This document shows, in pieces, positions 44,913 to 52,997 of a DNA stretch of 64,000 nucleotides (positions within the stretch are counted from its first letter, which is position 1; each line of letters begins with the position of its first letter). The position numbers and the translations under genes were made by a program. The notes below the pieces were generated by a model that saw nothing but the letters and a program-made list of their open reading frames with translations, had not been told where the DNA came from and made no database searches. Source of the stretch: Occallatibacter savannae (GTDB taxonomy: Bacteria > Acidobacteriota > Terriglobia > Terriglobales > Acidobacteriaceae); NCBI RefSeq assembly GCF_003131205.1, contig NZ_QFFY01000001.1, positions 496,001 through 560,000 on the forward strand, given 5' to 3'.

Positions 44913-45290
44913 CTAGTCCGGCGCCCCGTCTTCGTCCGCGTGGTACATCGGCGTCCGCGGCACCGTTTCGAAGTGGGTGAACTGATCGCTTACCTGCGCC
45001 GCATTCCGTGCTCGATGGAAAAAGATCTTCTGCTTGATCAAGAGATATGGGTGGTAGAACATCAGGCAAATGATCGACACCACGATGCCGATCGAGGAGA
45101 ACAGAATCGCGCAGGCCTCGAGGAAGCCAAGAATCACGAAGGGCTTGATCACGATGTCGCGCGCCGGCCCCAGGATCATCACCACAACGGCTTCAACGCC
45201 GCCGAACCCCGACGCGTAAAGCAGCACGGTCGCGCTGATCGCCAGCGACCGCGAAGGTCCCGAAAGATCCCGCCACCAAGCTGCTCGCAC
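44913..45290 (-). CDS. Small membrane protein, two TM helices
   Basis: 125 aa, start GTG at 45290. Hydrophobic segments at about 19-40 (AISATVLLYASGFGGVEAVVVMI) and 50-82 (KPFVILGFLEACAILFSSIGIVVSIICLMFYHPYLLI) with a short acidic C-terminal tail. Unrecognised. Convergent with aroA, 48 bp apart. Confidence 0.65.
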   Translation of the reverse strand: MRAAWWRDLSGPSRSLAISATVLLYASGFGGVEAVVVMILGPARDIVIKPFVILGFLEACAILFSSIGIVVSIICLMFYHPYLLIKQKIFFHRARNAAQVSDQFTHFETVPRTPMYHADEDGAPD

Positions 45291-45572
45291 GTTCCGAGCC
45301 TCTCCTGTACACCTTGAGGTTTGAGCCTTGCCCTCTATTGTGCATCAGGAGTGTCGGGCAACCCACTCAATTCGCGCTGCAACGAGCAGCTGCAGCCGCC
45401 GCTGGTACCCAGACAAAAGTGCGGAGACTACACTGTACTGATGTAATCAGGTCATGCAGCGGGATGAGTAAAAGTAGCAGGCGACCAGCTCGGAACCGTT
45501 CTCCTGCTTCCTCTCAGGCAACATCCAAGCCCTTGCGCTCCCGAATCGGACAGCGATGGAAGTGACCCCTGC

Positions 45573-46025
45573 TCACACCAGGTGCTTTACGTAAATTGCA
45601 GCAGGACGGTTTCGCGCGTAGAAGTTCTCGGCGCGGCCGCTGTTTGCGTAACCGAGCCGCTCGTACAGCCGGATGGCCGCTGCATTCTCCAGATCGACAT
45701 GGAGCCAGATCGCAACCGCGCCTTCCGCGTTCGCAGAGCCTTCAAGACGGCGAAGAAGTTCGGCACCCACTCCAAGCTTCCTGAATCCAGGCAGAACTTC
45801 GATCGTGGCGATATAGGCGATCACCCCAGCCGCCTGCTCGGCCCACTCAACGATCGCAAAGCCTGTCATCTTTAGCTTCTCTTCGGCGATCCACGTCACA
45901 GAGTTCGAAGCTACTACAAGTTGGCGCATGTAACGCCGCGTGAAACGGTATGGATGCTGGAAGCAGACCTCCTCGATGGCATACAGGTCCGGGAAGTCGG
46001 CGGCCTCGAAGAGACGGTAATGCAT
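45573..46025 (-). CDS. GNAT-family N-acetyltransferase (RimI-like)
   Basis: 150 aa. The acetyl-CoA loop is IEVLPGFRKLGVGAELLRRLEGSA (R/Q-x-x-G-x-A/G type) and the family pattern DLENAAAIRLYERLGYANSGRAENFY is typical of N-terminal/ribosomal protein acetyltransferases. Start ATG at 46025. Upstream ATG-proximal sequence MHYRLFEAADFPDLYAIEEVCF begins strand 1 directly. Substrate unknown. Hairpin repeat copy 11 lies between it and pfk. Confidence 0.88.
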   Translation of the reverse strand: MHYRLFEAADFPDLYAIEEVCFQHPYRFTRRYMRQLVVASNSVTWIAEEKLKMTGFAIVEWAEQAAGVIAYIATIEVLPGFRKLGVGAELLRRLEGSANAEGAVAIWLHVDLENAAAIRLYERLGYANSGRAENFYARNRPAAIYVKHLV

Positions 46026-46098
46026 GAGGGCAGGGGTCAGTTGTCAGTGATCAGCAGAGACAATAGAAGGGGAACTCTGGGGCGGACTGTTGTTGATG

Positions 46099-46133
46099 AA
46101 GTCCCCCGGTCTCGGCTGTCGAGACCGGAGCAC
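46099..46133. repeat. Hairpin repeat copy 11 (partial)
   Basis: CCCCCGGTCTCG-gctg-TCGAGACCGG forms a 9-bp stem; the leading GGGTG is not kept. Between the GNAT and pfk genes. Confidence 0.6.
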
Positions 46134-46163
46134 CTGCACTGATTTAGAGCCGACCGGTCAGCC

Positions 46164-47198
46164 CTACACCTTCGCTTCAAGATCCCTGATCACGTCGAAG
46201 AAACGCTGATCCAAACGCCGGTTCGTGGCGATTGCTTCCTTGATCGTGATATCGGTGACATCAAGGCCTTTCAGCACAGCGATACGGCCCCACTTCTTCT
46301 CGTGCACCATGTCGATCGCGTGCAGACCGTAGCGCTGCCCCAGCAAGCGATCGTAGGCCGTCGGCACGCCGCCGCGCTGCGTGTGGCCCAGGTTCACGGA
46401 GCGAGTCTCGAAGCCGGTCTTCTTCTCGATCATGCCGGCAAGAGCCTCTCCGATCCCTGAAAGACGGGCGTGACCAAATGAGTCTACTTCCTTCGATCCC
46501 GTCACCTGTCCGACTTCCGGCAAATGGCACCCTTCCGCAACCACGACGATGCCGTAGTGCTTGCCGTGATCGTAGTTGTACTTCAGCAGGGCGCACACAT
46601 GATCTATGTCGATCTCCTGCTCCGGCACCAGCACCACGTGAGCGCCGCCCGCGATGCCCGACGCGTAGGCAATCCAGCCCGCATCCCGTCCCATCACTTC
46701 GCAAACAATGACGCGATTGTGCGAGTCCGCGGTCGTGTGCAGCCGATCGATCGCCTCTGTTGCGATCATGACCGCCGTATCGAAGCCGAAGGTCTGGTCG
46801 GTGCCGCTGATATCGTTGTCGATGGTCTTCGGGACACCGACCGCATTGATGCCGTTCTCCGCCAGGTAGAGTGTGACGGACTGCGTGTCATCTCCGCCCA
46901 GCGCAATGAGGGCATCGATCTTGTTGGTCTTCAGAACTTCCTGGACCTTCTCGATTCCGCCGGGAATCTTCTTCACGTTGGTGCGCGACGAGTGGAGAAT
47001 GGTGCCGCCCTTTAGTTGGATTCCGTCGATGTTCTCCAGCGTGAGCGGGATGAACTGGTTGTCGAGCACGCCGCGCCAGCCGTTGAGGAACCCGATGAAT
47101 TCATCGCCGTAGGTCTGAATTCCCTTGCGCACTGCCGCATAGATCACAGCATTCAAGCCGGGGCAGTCTCCGCCGCCGGTCAATAGTGCAACTCGCAT
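46164..47198 (-). CDS. pfp: PPi-type 6-phosphofructokinase
   Basis: 344 aa phosphofructokinase family protein. LLTGGGDCPGLNAVI, IGTDQTFGFDTAV-like TDQTFGFDTAV, VEVMGRDAGWIA-like CEVMGRDAGWIA and RSVNLGHTQRGG are family motifs. GGDDT (101-105) and PKTIDNDI (123-130) place Asp at 104 and Lys at 124, the residues which in PPi-dependent enzymes replace Gly104 and Gly124 of ATP-type PFK. So PPi is likely the phosphoryl donor and the step reversible. The start is ATG at 47198, with AGGAG eight bases ahead; a longer frame upstream is not supported. Confidence 0.9.
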   Translation of the reverse strand: MRVALLTGGGDCPGLNAVIYAAVRKGIQTYGDEFIGFLNGWRGVLDNQFIPLTLENIDGIQLKGGTILHSSRTNVKKIPGGIEKVQEVLKTNKIDALIALGGDDTQSVTLYLAENGINAVGVPKTIDNDISGTDQTFGFDTAVMIATEAIDRLHTTADSHNRVIVCEVMGRDAGWIAYASGIAGGAHVVLVPEQEIDIDHVCALLKYNYDHGKHYGIVVVAEGCHLPEVGQVTGSKEVDSFGHARLSGIGEALAGMIEKKTGFETRSVNLGHTQRGGVPTAYDRLLGQRYGLHAIDMVHEKKWGRIAVLKGLDVTDITIKEAIATNRRLDQRFFDVIRDLEAKV

Positions 47199-47469
47199 CG
47201 TGTATTTCTCCTGATCGAAATGGGGCTGCGCCGATGGCGCGCCGGAAGTACCCTGGATTGCTGGTCGCGCGTGCATGAGGGATGCGCTTCGCAAACAAGA
47301 AGCTGTTTCCGGAAGGCTCCGCTGTGACGCTCTCGACGCCTTAAACAGTATATGCGCCGCTGTAAAGGCCAATCGTGACAAAGCTCACTCGATTCGGATC
47401 CCCACTCGCAGCCGGCACCCTTCAAATCCAACCCCGAAACACCCTGCTCGCATGGTTCAATAGGGAGAT

Positions 47470-48132
47470 ATGCCTACTCCGGGGACTGGAGCGTTGATCC
47501 TGCTCGCGTTTGCGAGCCTGGTGGTCATTCTGCTGCTCGTCTTCCTGCAACTCACGCGCCTCGGTTTCATCGTGCGGTCCACCATCCCCGATCGTCCGCG
47601 ACGCCGGATGTTCATCGCCTCCGTCTCGTTCCTCTTCACCTTTGCAGGGGTGCGATTGATCGTGAGCCTGGTCATTCACAACCACGGGCCCTTCGGCTGG
47701 GTCATGGTACGAGGCCATCACATCCACCATCTTGTGTGGGGGATCCTCATCCTGCTTTTCGTCGGCTATGGATGGCTCCTCGATCTCGGCCGCAGCCACT
47801 CGCCGCTGTCCATCTTTCTCAGCCGCCTCATGGCCGTGAGCTATGGCGCGGGCGCCGCGCTAACGCTCGACGAGTTCGCCTTGTGGCTCAATCTCGATCC
47901 CAATGACTACTGGTCGCGCGAGGGCCGCATTAGCATCGACGCTGTCATCCTCTTCGGCAGTATCCTTGCCGTCGGAGCATGGGGCGCGCCGTTCTTTCGC
48001 GGATTGCAGGTGATGTGGAGCAAGCGCCCGGTGTTTCGGCGTCCGCCAGTGCATGGCGAGCCGGCTATTCGGCGCGTGCGGTTGCTTCGTCCGCGTAGAG
48101 CTCGGCGATCTCCGCCGCATATTTCGCATTGA
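47470..48132 (+). CDS. Hypothetical integral membrane protein, about five TM helices
   Basis: 220 aa. Hydrophobic segments LILLAFASLVVILLLVFLQL, FIASVSFLFTFAGVRLIVSLV, HHIHHLVWGILILLFVGYGWLL, SRLMAVSYGAGAALTLDEFALWL, AVILFGSILAVGAWGAPFF. The His-rich RGHHIHHL motif could bind metal or heme. Start ATG at 47470. The last about 22 residues overlap the tail of the opposite acyl-CoA synthetase gene by 68 bp and are extremely basic, so this terminal part may be non-functional. Not recognised. Confidence 0.72.
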   Translation: MPTPGTGALILLAFASLVVILLLVFLQLTRLGFIVRSTIPDRPRRRMFIASVSFLFTFAGVRLIVSLVIHNHGPFGWVMVRGHHIHHLVWGILILLFVGYGWLLDLGRSHSPLSIFLSRLMAVSYGAGAALTLDEFALWLNLDPNDYWSREGRISIDAVILFGSILAVGAWGAPFFRGLQVMWSKRPVFRRPPVHGEPAIRRVRLLRPRRARRSPPHISH

Positions 48133-49864
48133 TGACCCGGCGCTTCAACTTCATGGACGGCGTCAGTTCGCCCGAGTCCTGCGACCACTCGTCCGCAACA
48201 AGGCGAAAACGCTTCACCGTTTCGAAGTTCGCAAGCCCGGAGTTCGCCTCGCGCACCACTTCCCCGTAGAGTGCGACCACGCGGCTGTCCAAGACCAGAG
48301 CCTTTCGATCTGCTGCTTCCAGGCCGGCGTGTTTCGCCCAGCCCTCAAGCGCCGCGAAATTGGGCGAGATCAGCGCCGATATAAATTTGTGTTTATCGCC
48401 GACGAGAGCCGCCTGGCCCACCATCACAGAGTTTTTCAGCTTGTTCTCGATCGGCTGCGGAGCCACCAGCTTTCCGCCGGACGTCTTCAGCAACTCCTTC
48501 TTTCGGTCGGTGATATACAGGAACCCGTCGTCGTCGATTTTCGCGATGTCGCCCGTACGGAACCACCCCTCGGCATCGAAACACTCTGAATTCGCCTCCG
48601 GCTTGTTCCAGTAGCCAACAAAGATCGACGGGCCCCGCACCAGCAGTTCTCCGTCCTCAGCCAGCTTCAGCTCGACATTCGGCAGCGTCTTGCCCACCGC
48701 TCCCATCCGGTGCACCTGCGGATTGTTCAGCGCGATGACCGGCGACGTCTCCGTCAACCCGTATCCCTCCCAAACCGCAATTCCCGCCGACGCGAACCAT
48801 CTAGCCGTATCCACACCCAACGGCGCTCCGCCCGACACCCAGACGCGCACACGCCCGCCGAATGCCTCGCGAACCTTCGCATAAACCAGCTTGTTCGCCA
48901 GCTTCCACGCCAGCGATGAGGGTTGCCGGCCATCGTATACCGTATCGCTGTGATGCGATCCAGTTTTCAGCGCCCAGGCAAGCAGACGCTTCTTGATCGG
49001 CGAAGCCGATGACTTCTGCTCCACGGCCTGACGGATCTTCTCGTACACCCGAGGCACTCCGACAAAAACCGTTGGGCGAATCTCCTTCATCGCCTGCGGC
49101 AGCCGGTCGAAATTCGAGCAATAGACCACCTGCGAACCATGCCCATACATCACGTAGTCCAGCGCCCGAGCCGTGATGTGCGATAGAGGCAGAAACGAGA
49201 TGCACGAGTCCGTCTCGTTGAATGCGTACCCGTTCACCGCCAGGTTCTGGTTCGACGCGATGTTGCCATGCGTGAGCATTACTCCCTTGGGCTCGCCGGT
49301 CGTTCCCGAGGTATAAATCAGCGTCGCAAGATCCGCCGGCTGCACAGACCGAATCAGCGCATCAAAGACCGGATCTCGGTAAGACCCCGGATCATCGGCC
49401 CCCGCCAGTGTCTTGCTGAACGCGACAGCGCCTTCGGGGTGCCCCGGATCCATCATCAAGATATGTTCGAGCTGGGTATGGGACCGCACGGCATTCAGCT
49501 TGTCAAACTGCTGGCGCGTCGATACTACCGCGATCCGGCAACCGGCATCGGCCAGCAGAACGGCAATCTGATCCCCGGTAAGCGTCGGGTAAATCGGCAC
49601 GTTCACGGCGCCGATCGACAGAATCGCGAAGTCGGTAACCACCCACTCCCAGCGGTTCTCCGAGATCAGCGCTATCCGGTCGCCCTTCTTCGCTCCCCAG
49701 CTCAGGAAGGCCTCCGCCAGTTGGTGAACCCGGCAGTAGATCTGGTCGGACGACAGCGGCTGCCAGTTGTTGAACTCGTCCTGCCACAAGATCGCGCGCG
49801 AGTTCGCGGCGCCCGCAACGCGCAGGATCAGGTCGTTGATGGTCGAAAGCGGGGCTGGAGTCAT
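48065..49864 (-). CDS. Long-chain acyl-CoA synthetase (AMP-forming)
   Basis: 599 aa ANL-superfamily ligase activating fatty acids. LIYTSGTTGEPKGVMLTHGN (P-loop), GYGLTETSPVIALN, GWFRTGDIAKIDDDGFLYITDRKKELLKTSGGK and the C-terminal Lys region KLKRRVINAKYAAE-like are all present. The shape is that of FadD15-type enzymes. The substrate chain length is inferred. ATG at 49864. Overlaps the convergent membrane protein by 68 bp. Confidence 0.92.
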   Translation of the reverse strand: MTPAPLSTINDLILRVAGAANSRAILWQDEFNNWQPLSSDQIYCRVHQLAEAFLSWGAKKGDRIALISENRWEWVVTDFAILSIGAVNVPIYPTLTGDQIAVLLADAGCRIAVVSTRQQFDKLNAVRSHTQLEHILMMDPGHPEGAVAFSKTLAGADDPGSYRDPVFDALIRSVQPADLATLIYTSGTTGEPKGVMLTHGNIASNQNLAVNGYAFNETDSCISFLPLSHITARALDYVMYGHGSQVVYCSNFDRLPQAMKEIRPTVFVGVPRVYEKIRQAVEQKSSASPIKKRLLAWALKTGSHHSDTVYDGRQPSSLAWKLANKLVYAKVREAFGGRVRVWVSGGAPLGVDTARWFASAGIAVWEGYGLTETSPVIALNNPQVHRMGAVGKTLPNVELKLAEDGELLVRGPSIFVGYWNKPEANSECFDAEGWFRTGDIAKIDDDGFLYITDRKKELLKTSGGKLVAPQPIENKLKNSVMVGQAALVGDKHKFISALISPNFAALEGWAKHAGLEAADRKALVLDSRVVALYGEVVREANSGLANFETVKRFRLVADEWSQDSGELTPSMKLKRRVINAKYAAEIAELYADEATARAE

Positions 49865-50100
49865 CTGCTGCTCAGGGGCGTCCGAGGGGTGGATGGGTAA
49901 CCAAAGCTGAGTGTATCAGCGCGGATGGAATTGACGCGCGAAGCCCGGCAGCTCGCCTTACCGGAAAATCGCACATAAAGCAGGGGCTGGCGCAAGGCTA
50001 AGCGGCCAAACTTCCGTTTCATTGGAACCCCTTTCGACACCCGGATAAGAGCTTTTTCTGGAGTAATATCGAGCCAGCCAAAGCACCGCCACCGTTACCC

Positions 50101-51471
50101 ATGGACACGCGCACTGCATCTCTGCCTCCCGGCGAGCCCGATCCGGCTCTGCTCGCCAAGCTATCGGTACTGCAGCAGGCCTGCCTGGGAGTCGTGGCGG
50201 TCATCTCGATTACCGTATTCACGGCCTGGCTCTTTCCGCAGGTCGCGGCGTTCCTTCCCTGGGTGATGACGCGAATGAGCATCCCCATGGCACTCACCGT
50301 GCTGCTCTGTGCGCTGAGCCTGGCACTCTCTGAACCCGGAAGCCACCTTTCCCTCCCGATCGCCGGCAAATACATCGCGGCCCAGGCCGGCATCCTCTCC
50401 ATCCTCGTGTGGCTCGAGTCCATGTACCGCCAGTTCCCAGCGGTCGACACGCTCCTCGACGCCGATCGCGCTCCTGGAAACACGGGGGGATTGCCGGTAC
50501 ACTCTCCGGCCGCCTTTGCGCTATTGAGCATCGCCATGATCATGGTGAGCAGCCGCAACGTCATCCTCCGGCGCATCGCCGACGGGCTCGTTCCTTTGGT
50601 CTGCCTGACCGGCCTGGTGCTGTTGAGCGAGAATCTGTTCGGCTCGTTCGGCCTCGTCCGCATGTCCGCGGACAACATGATTTCTCCTCTGCTGCTTGTC
50701 TGTCTCGTCATGCTCACATGGGTCGTCGCCATGCGCCAGACCCAGAACGGAATATGGTCGATCTTTGTTGGCTCAGGCATCGGCAGCCGAATTGCCCGTG
50801 CCTTTGCACCCATCCTGCTCGTCATTCCCTTCCTGATCGAAGTAGCCCGCACGCGAATCGTGCTCCGCGAATTGGTTCCTGAGCAATACGGCGCGGCAAT
50901 CCTCACCTCCCTCGCTGCCGGGCTCTCGATCCTGCTGCTTCTGGTGCTCGTGTGGCGAATCAACTCGATGGAGGGAGAAATCCACGACCTCACCCTCCGC
51001 GACGAGCTGACCGGCCTCTACAACATGCGCGGCTTCTACCTCCTTGGCGAACAGACCTTGCGGCTCGCGCAGCGTGCCGAGCTTCCCTTCTCCGTGCTTT
51101 TCATCGATCTCGATGGTCTCAAGAAAATCAACGACGACCTGGGACACAACATGGGATCCACCTACCTGGCGGAAACAGGAGACCTCGTCATGAACTGCTT
51201 CCGCGAAACCGACGTAAAGGGCCGCTTCGGCGGCGATGAGTTCGTGGTGGCTGGCCAGTTCAGCATGGTTGGCATTGAACTCGCAGCCCAGCGACTCAAG
51301 TCCATGACCGATGCTCACAACGAGAAGAATCCCCGCAAGTATCCGCTGAGCCTCAGCGTCGGTTTTGTGACCCTCGATCATCCGTCAAACGAAAGCCTCA
51401 AGGAGCTTGTGCGGCGCGCAGACGAAAAGATGTACCGGGAAAAGAGAGCGAAAAAGGTGGCGCGCGCATGA
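50101..51471 (+). CDS. Membrane diguanylate cyclase (active GGDEF)
   Basis: 456 aa; N-terminal sensor with about eight TM helices, then a cytoplasmic GGDEF domain: LTGLYNMRGFYLLGEQTLRLAQR, LFIDLDGLKKINDDLGHNMG with metal-binding Asp, and the full GGDEF signature at residues 377-381. LSVGFV near the end is complete. Would make c-di-GMP. ATG at 50101. Its stop overlaps the next gene (ATGA). Confidence 0.92.
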   Translation: MDTRTASLPPGEPDPALLAKLSVLQQACLGVVAVISITVFTAWLFPQVAAFLPWVMTRMSIPMALTVLLCALSLALSEPGSHLSLPIAGKYIAAQAGILSILVWLESMYRQFPAVDTLLDADRAPGNTGGLPVHSPAAFALLSIAMIMVSSRNVILRRIADGLVPLVCLTGLVLLSENLFGSFGLVRMSADNMISPLLLVCLVMLTWVVAMRQTQNGIWSIFVGSGIGSRIARAFAPILLVIPFLIEVARTRIVLRELVPEQYGAAILTSLAAGLSILLLLVLVWRINSMEGEIHDLTLRDELTGLYNMRGFYLLGEQTLRLAQRAELPFSVLFIDLDGLKKINDDLGHNMGSTYLAETGDLVMNCFRETDVKGRFGGDEFVVAGQFSMVGIELAAQRLKSMTDAHNEKNPRKYPLSLSVGFVTLDHPSNESLKELVRRADEKMYREKRAKKVARA

Positions 51472-52793
51472 AGAGGAAAGAAGACCAGGTGCCGGAAAGC
51501 CTCACCGTACTGCCCGATCCCAAGCTGTTTCGGCTTGCCCGCTGGACCCAGGTGATCTCGCTGTGCGTTGCGGCAGCAGCCGCCCTCCTTCACTTGCTCC
51601 CCCTTTTCGCCGGACCTGCTGCATCGGCTCGCGCGAGCCTGCCAGTCGTGCTTACCGGACTGGTGTGCGCCATCAGCCTCGGCCTCTCCGGGCCCGACCT
51701 GTCAGGCACCCTGGCCGCGTATGCCGCCCGTGCCGCCAAGGTGCTGGGTGTGTTCGGGGGAGCGGTCGTCATCTTCTGGATGCGAGCTTTGGCCGACACC
51801 GCCAATCCAATGCACGCATTCGCAGCCCCGGCGCGAATCGCCTTCGGGTTCGTTCTGCTCTCCGTCGCCGTCCTGCTGCTGGACCACACAAACCGGATTG
51901 TGAACCGCCTCGTGGATGTGCTGGTCTGCGTTCTCTGCCTGCTGGCGGTACTCATCACCGCGGACTACTTCTACGGACGCTTCCGCCTGTTCGGTTCCGC
52001 CGCGGCGACGCACGGAGCGGGATCGCTCATTGTCTGCCTCGTTGCTTTGACATCAGCAGTGACGCTGCGACAGGCGGAACACGGTGTCCTCTCCGTCTTT
52101 CTCGGCATCGGGTCCGGAAGCAAAATGGCGCGGCTCTTCGCTCCCATCCTTCTCGTCATCTCATTTGCGTGGGAAGCTCTGAATGCCCGCGTCCACCAGC
52201 AGTTCGCCGCAGGGCTTCTGGCGGCAGCCGCAGTTGCCGTCTTCACCGGAATCCTGCTGCTCTTTGCCTGGCGCATCAGCCGCATGGAAAACGAAATCCA
52301 CGAGCTGATCCTGCGGGATGACGCCACGCGCCTCTACAACAGCCGCGGCTTTCATCTCCTTGCGGAGCACGCTCTGCGCCTCGCCAAACGAAACAGAGTC
52401 CCCTTCTCCATTCTTTTTATCGAGATGGAGAATCTTGCCCAGATTCACTCGGAGCACGGCCCTCAGGCTGCGGCGGCTTCGCTAGCCGAGGCCGGCGAGA
52501 TCCTGCGCGCCACCTTCCGCGAGTCCGATATCAAAGGCAGAATCGGCGCGGGCGACTTCGCTGTCGCCGGGCAGTTCGATCGCACCGGAATCTCCGTCGC
52601 TGCACTACGTCTTGAATTCGCCACTGCTGCCCGCGCTTCCAGGACTCAGGGCCCTCGCCCGCTGAAGCTGAGCATGGGACACGTCACTACCCTCGATTCC
52701 ACTCTCCCGGAGACTCTCCAGGACCTGATCGACAGAGCCGGCCAGGTCAAAAATCGGATGACCTCCCAGATGACCGAACTCACCGTCAACTAA
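51468..52793 (+). CDS. Degenerate GGDEF membrane protein, paralogue of the preceding one
   Basis: 441 aa; same plan as the neighbour upstream (about eight TM helices, FAPILLVISF-type loop, MENEIHELILRDDATRLYNSRGFHLLAEHALRLAKR) but the signature reads GAGDF (residues 360-364) instead of GGDEF and the metal site LFIDLDGL is LFIEMENL. The catalytic centre is thus not functional. Translationally coupled to the active enzyme, so it probably forms a heterodimer or acts as receptor/regulator. Tandem duplication followed by decay is the simplest origin. Confidence 0.85.
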   Translation: MKRKEDQVPESLTVLPDPKLFRLARWTQVISLCVAAAAALLHLLPLFAGPAASARASLPVVLTGLVCAISLGLSGPDLSGTLAAYAARAAKVLGVFGGAVVIFWMRALADTANPMHAFAAPARIAFGFVLLSVAVLLLDHTNRIVNRLVDVLVCVLCLLAVLITADYFYGRFRLFGSAAATHGAGSLIVCLVALTSAVTLRQAEHGVLSVFLGIGSGSKMARLFAPILLVISFAWEALNARVHQQFAAGLLAAAAVAVFTGILLLFAWRISRMENEIHELILRDDATRLYNSRGFHLLAEHALRLAKRNRVPFSILFIEMENLAQIHSEHGPQAAAASLAEAGEILRATFRESDIKGRIGAGDFAVAGQFDRTGISVAALRLEFATAARASRTQGPRPLKLSMGHVTTLDSTLPETLQDLIDRAGQVKNRMTSQMTELTVN

Positions 52794-52822
52794 CGCTCCA
52801 GGCCAGTTCTTACAAAAAGACC

Positions 52823-52861
52823 GGGTTCCCCTTGTCCCTCGCACTTGGGGACAAGGGTCTT
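52823..52861. repeat. Hairpin repeat copy 12
   Basis: GGGTTCCCCTTGTCCC with perfect 10-bp stem CCCTTGTCCC/GGGACAAGGG and TCGCACTT loop. Between the GGDEF pair and the SpoIIE gene. Confidence 0.85.
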
Positions 52862-52893
52862 CCAAACCATCTCCTCAGCATCCGTCCGATCAC

Positions 52894-52932
52894 CGGGTGC
52901 CCCTTGTCCCTCGCAGTTGGGGACAAGGGTTC
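52894..52932. repeat. Hairpin repeat copy 13
   Basis: GGGTGCCCCTTGTCCC with the same stem as copy 12 and a TCGCAGTT loop; the two are 33 bp apart and most alike in the window, a recent local duplication. Confidence 0.85.
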
Positions 52933-52997
52933 TGCTCGTCTGCGCGGCGTCCCGTCCGATCTGACCTCTTGCCACACTCAGGACCGTGTGACAAGCT

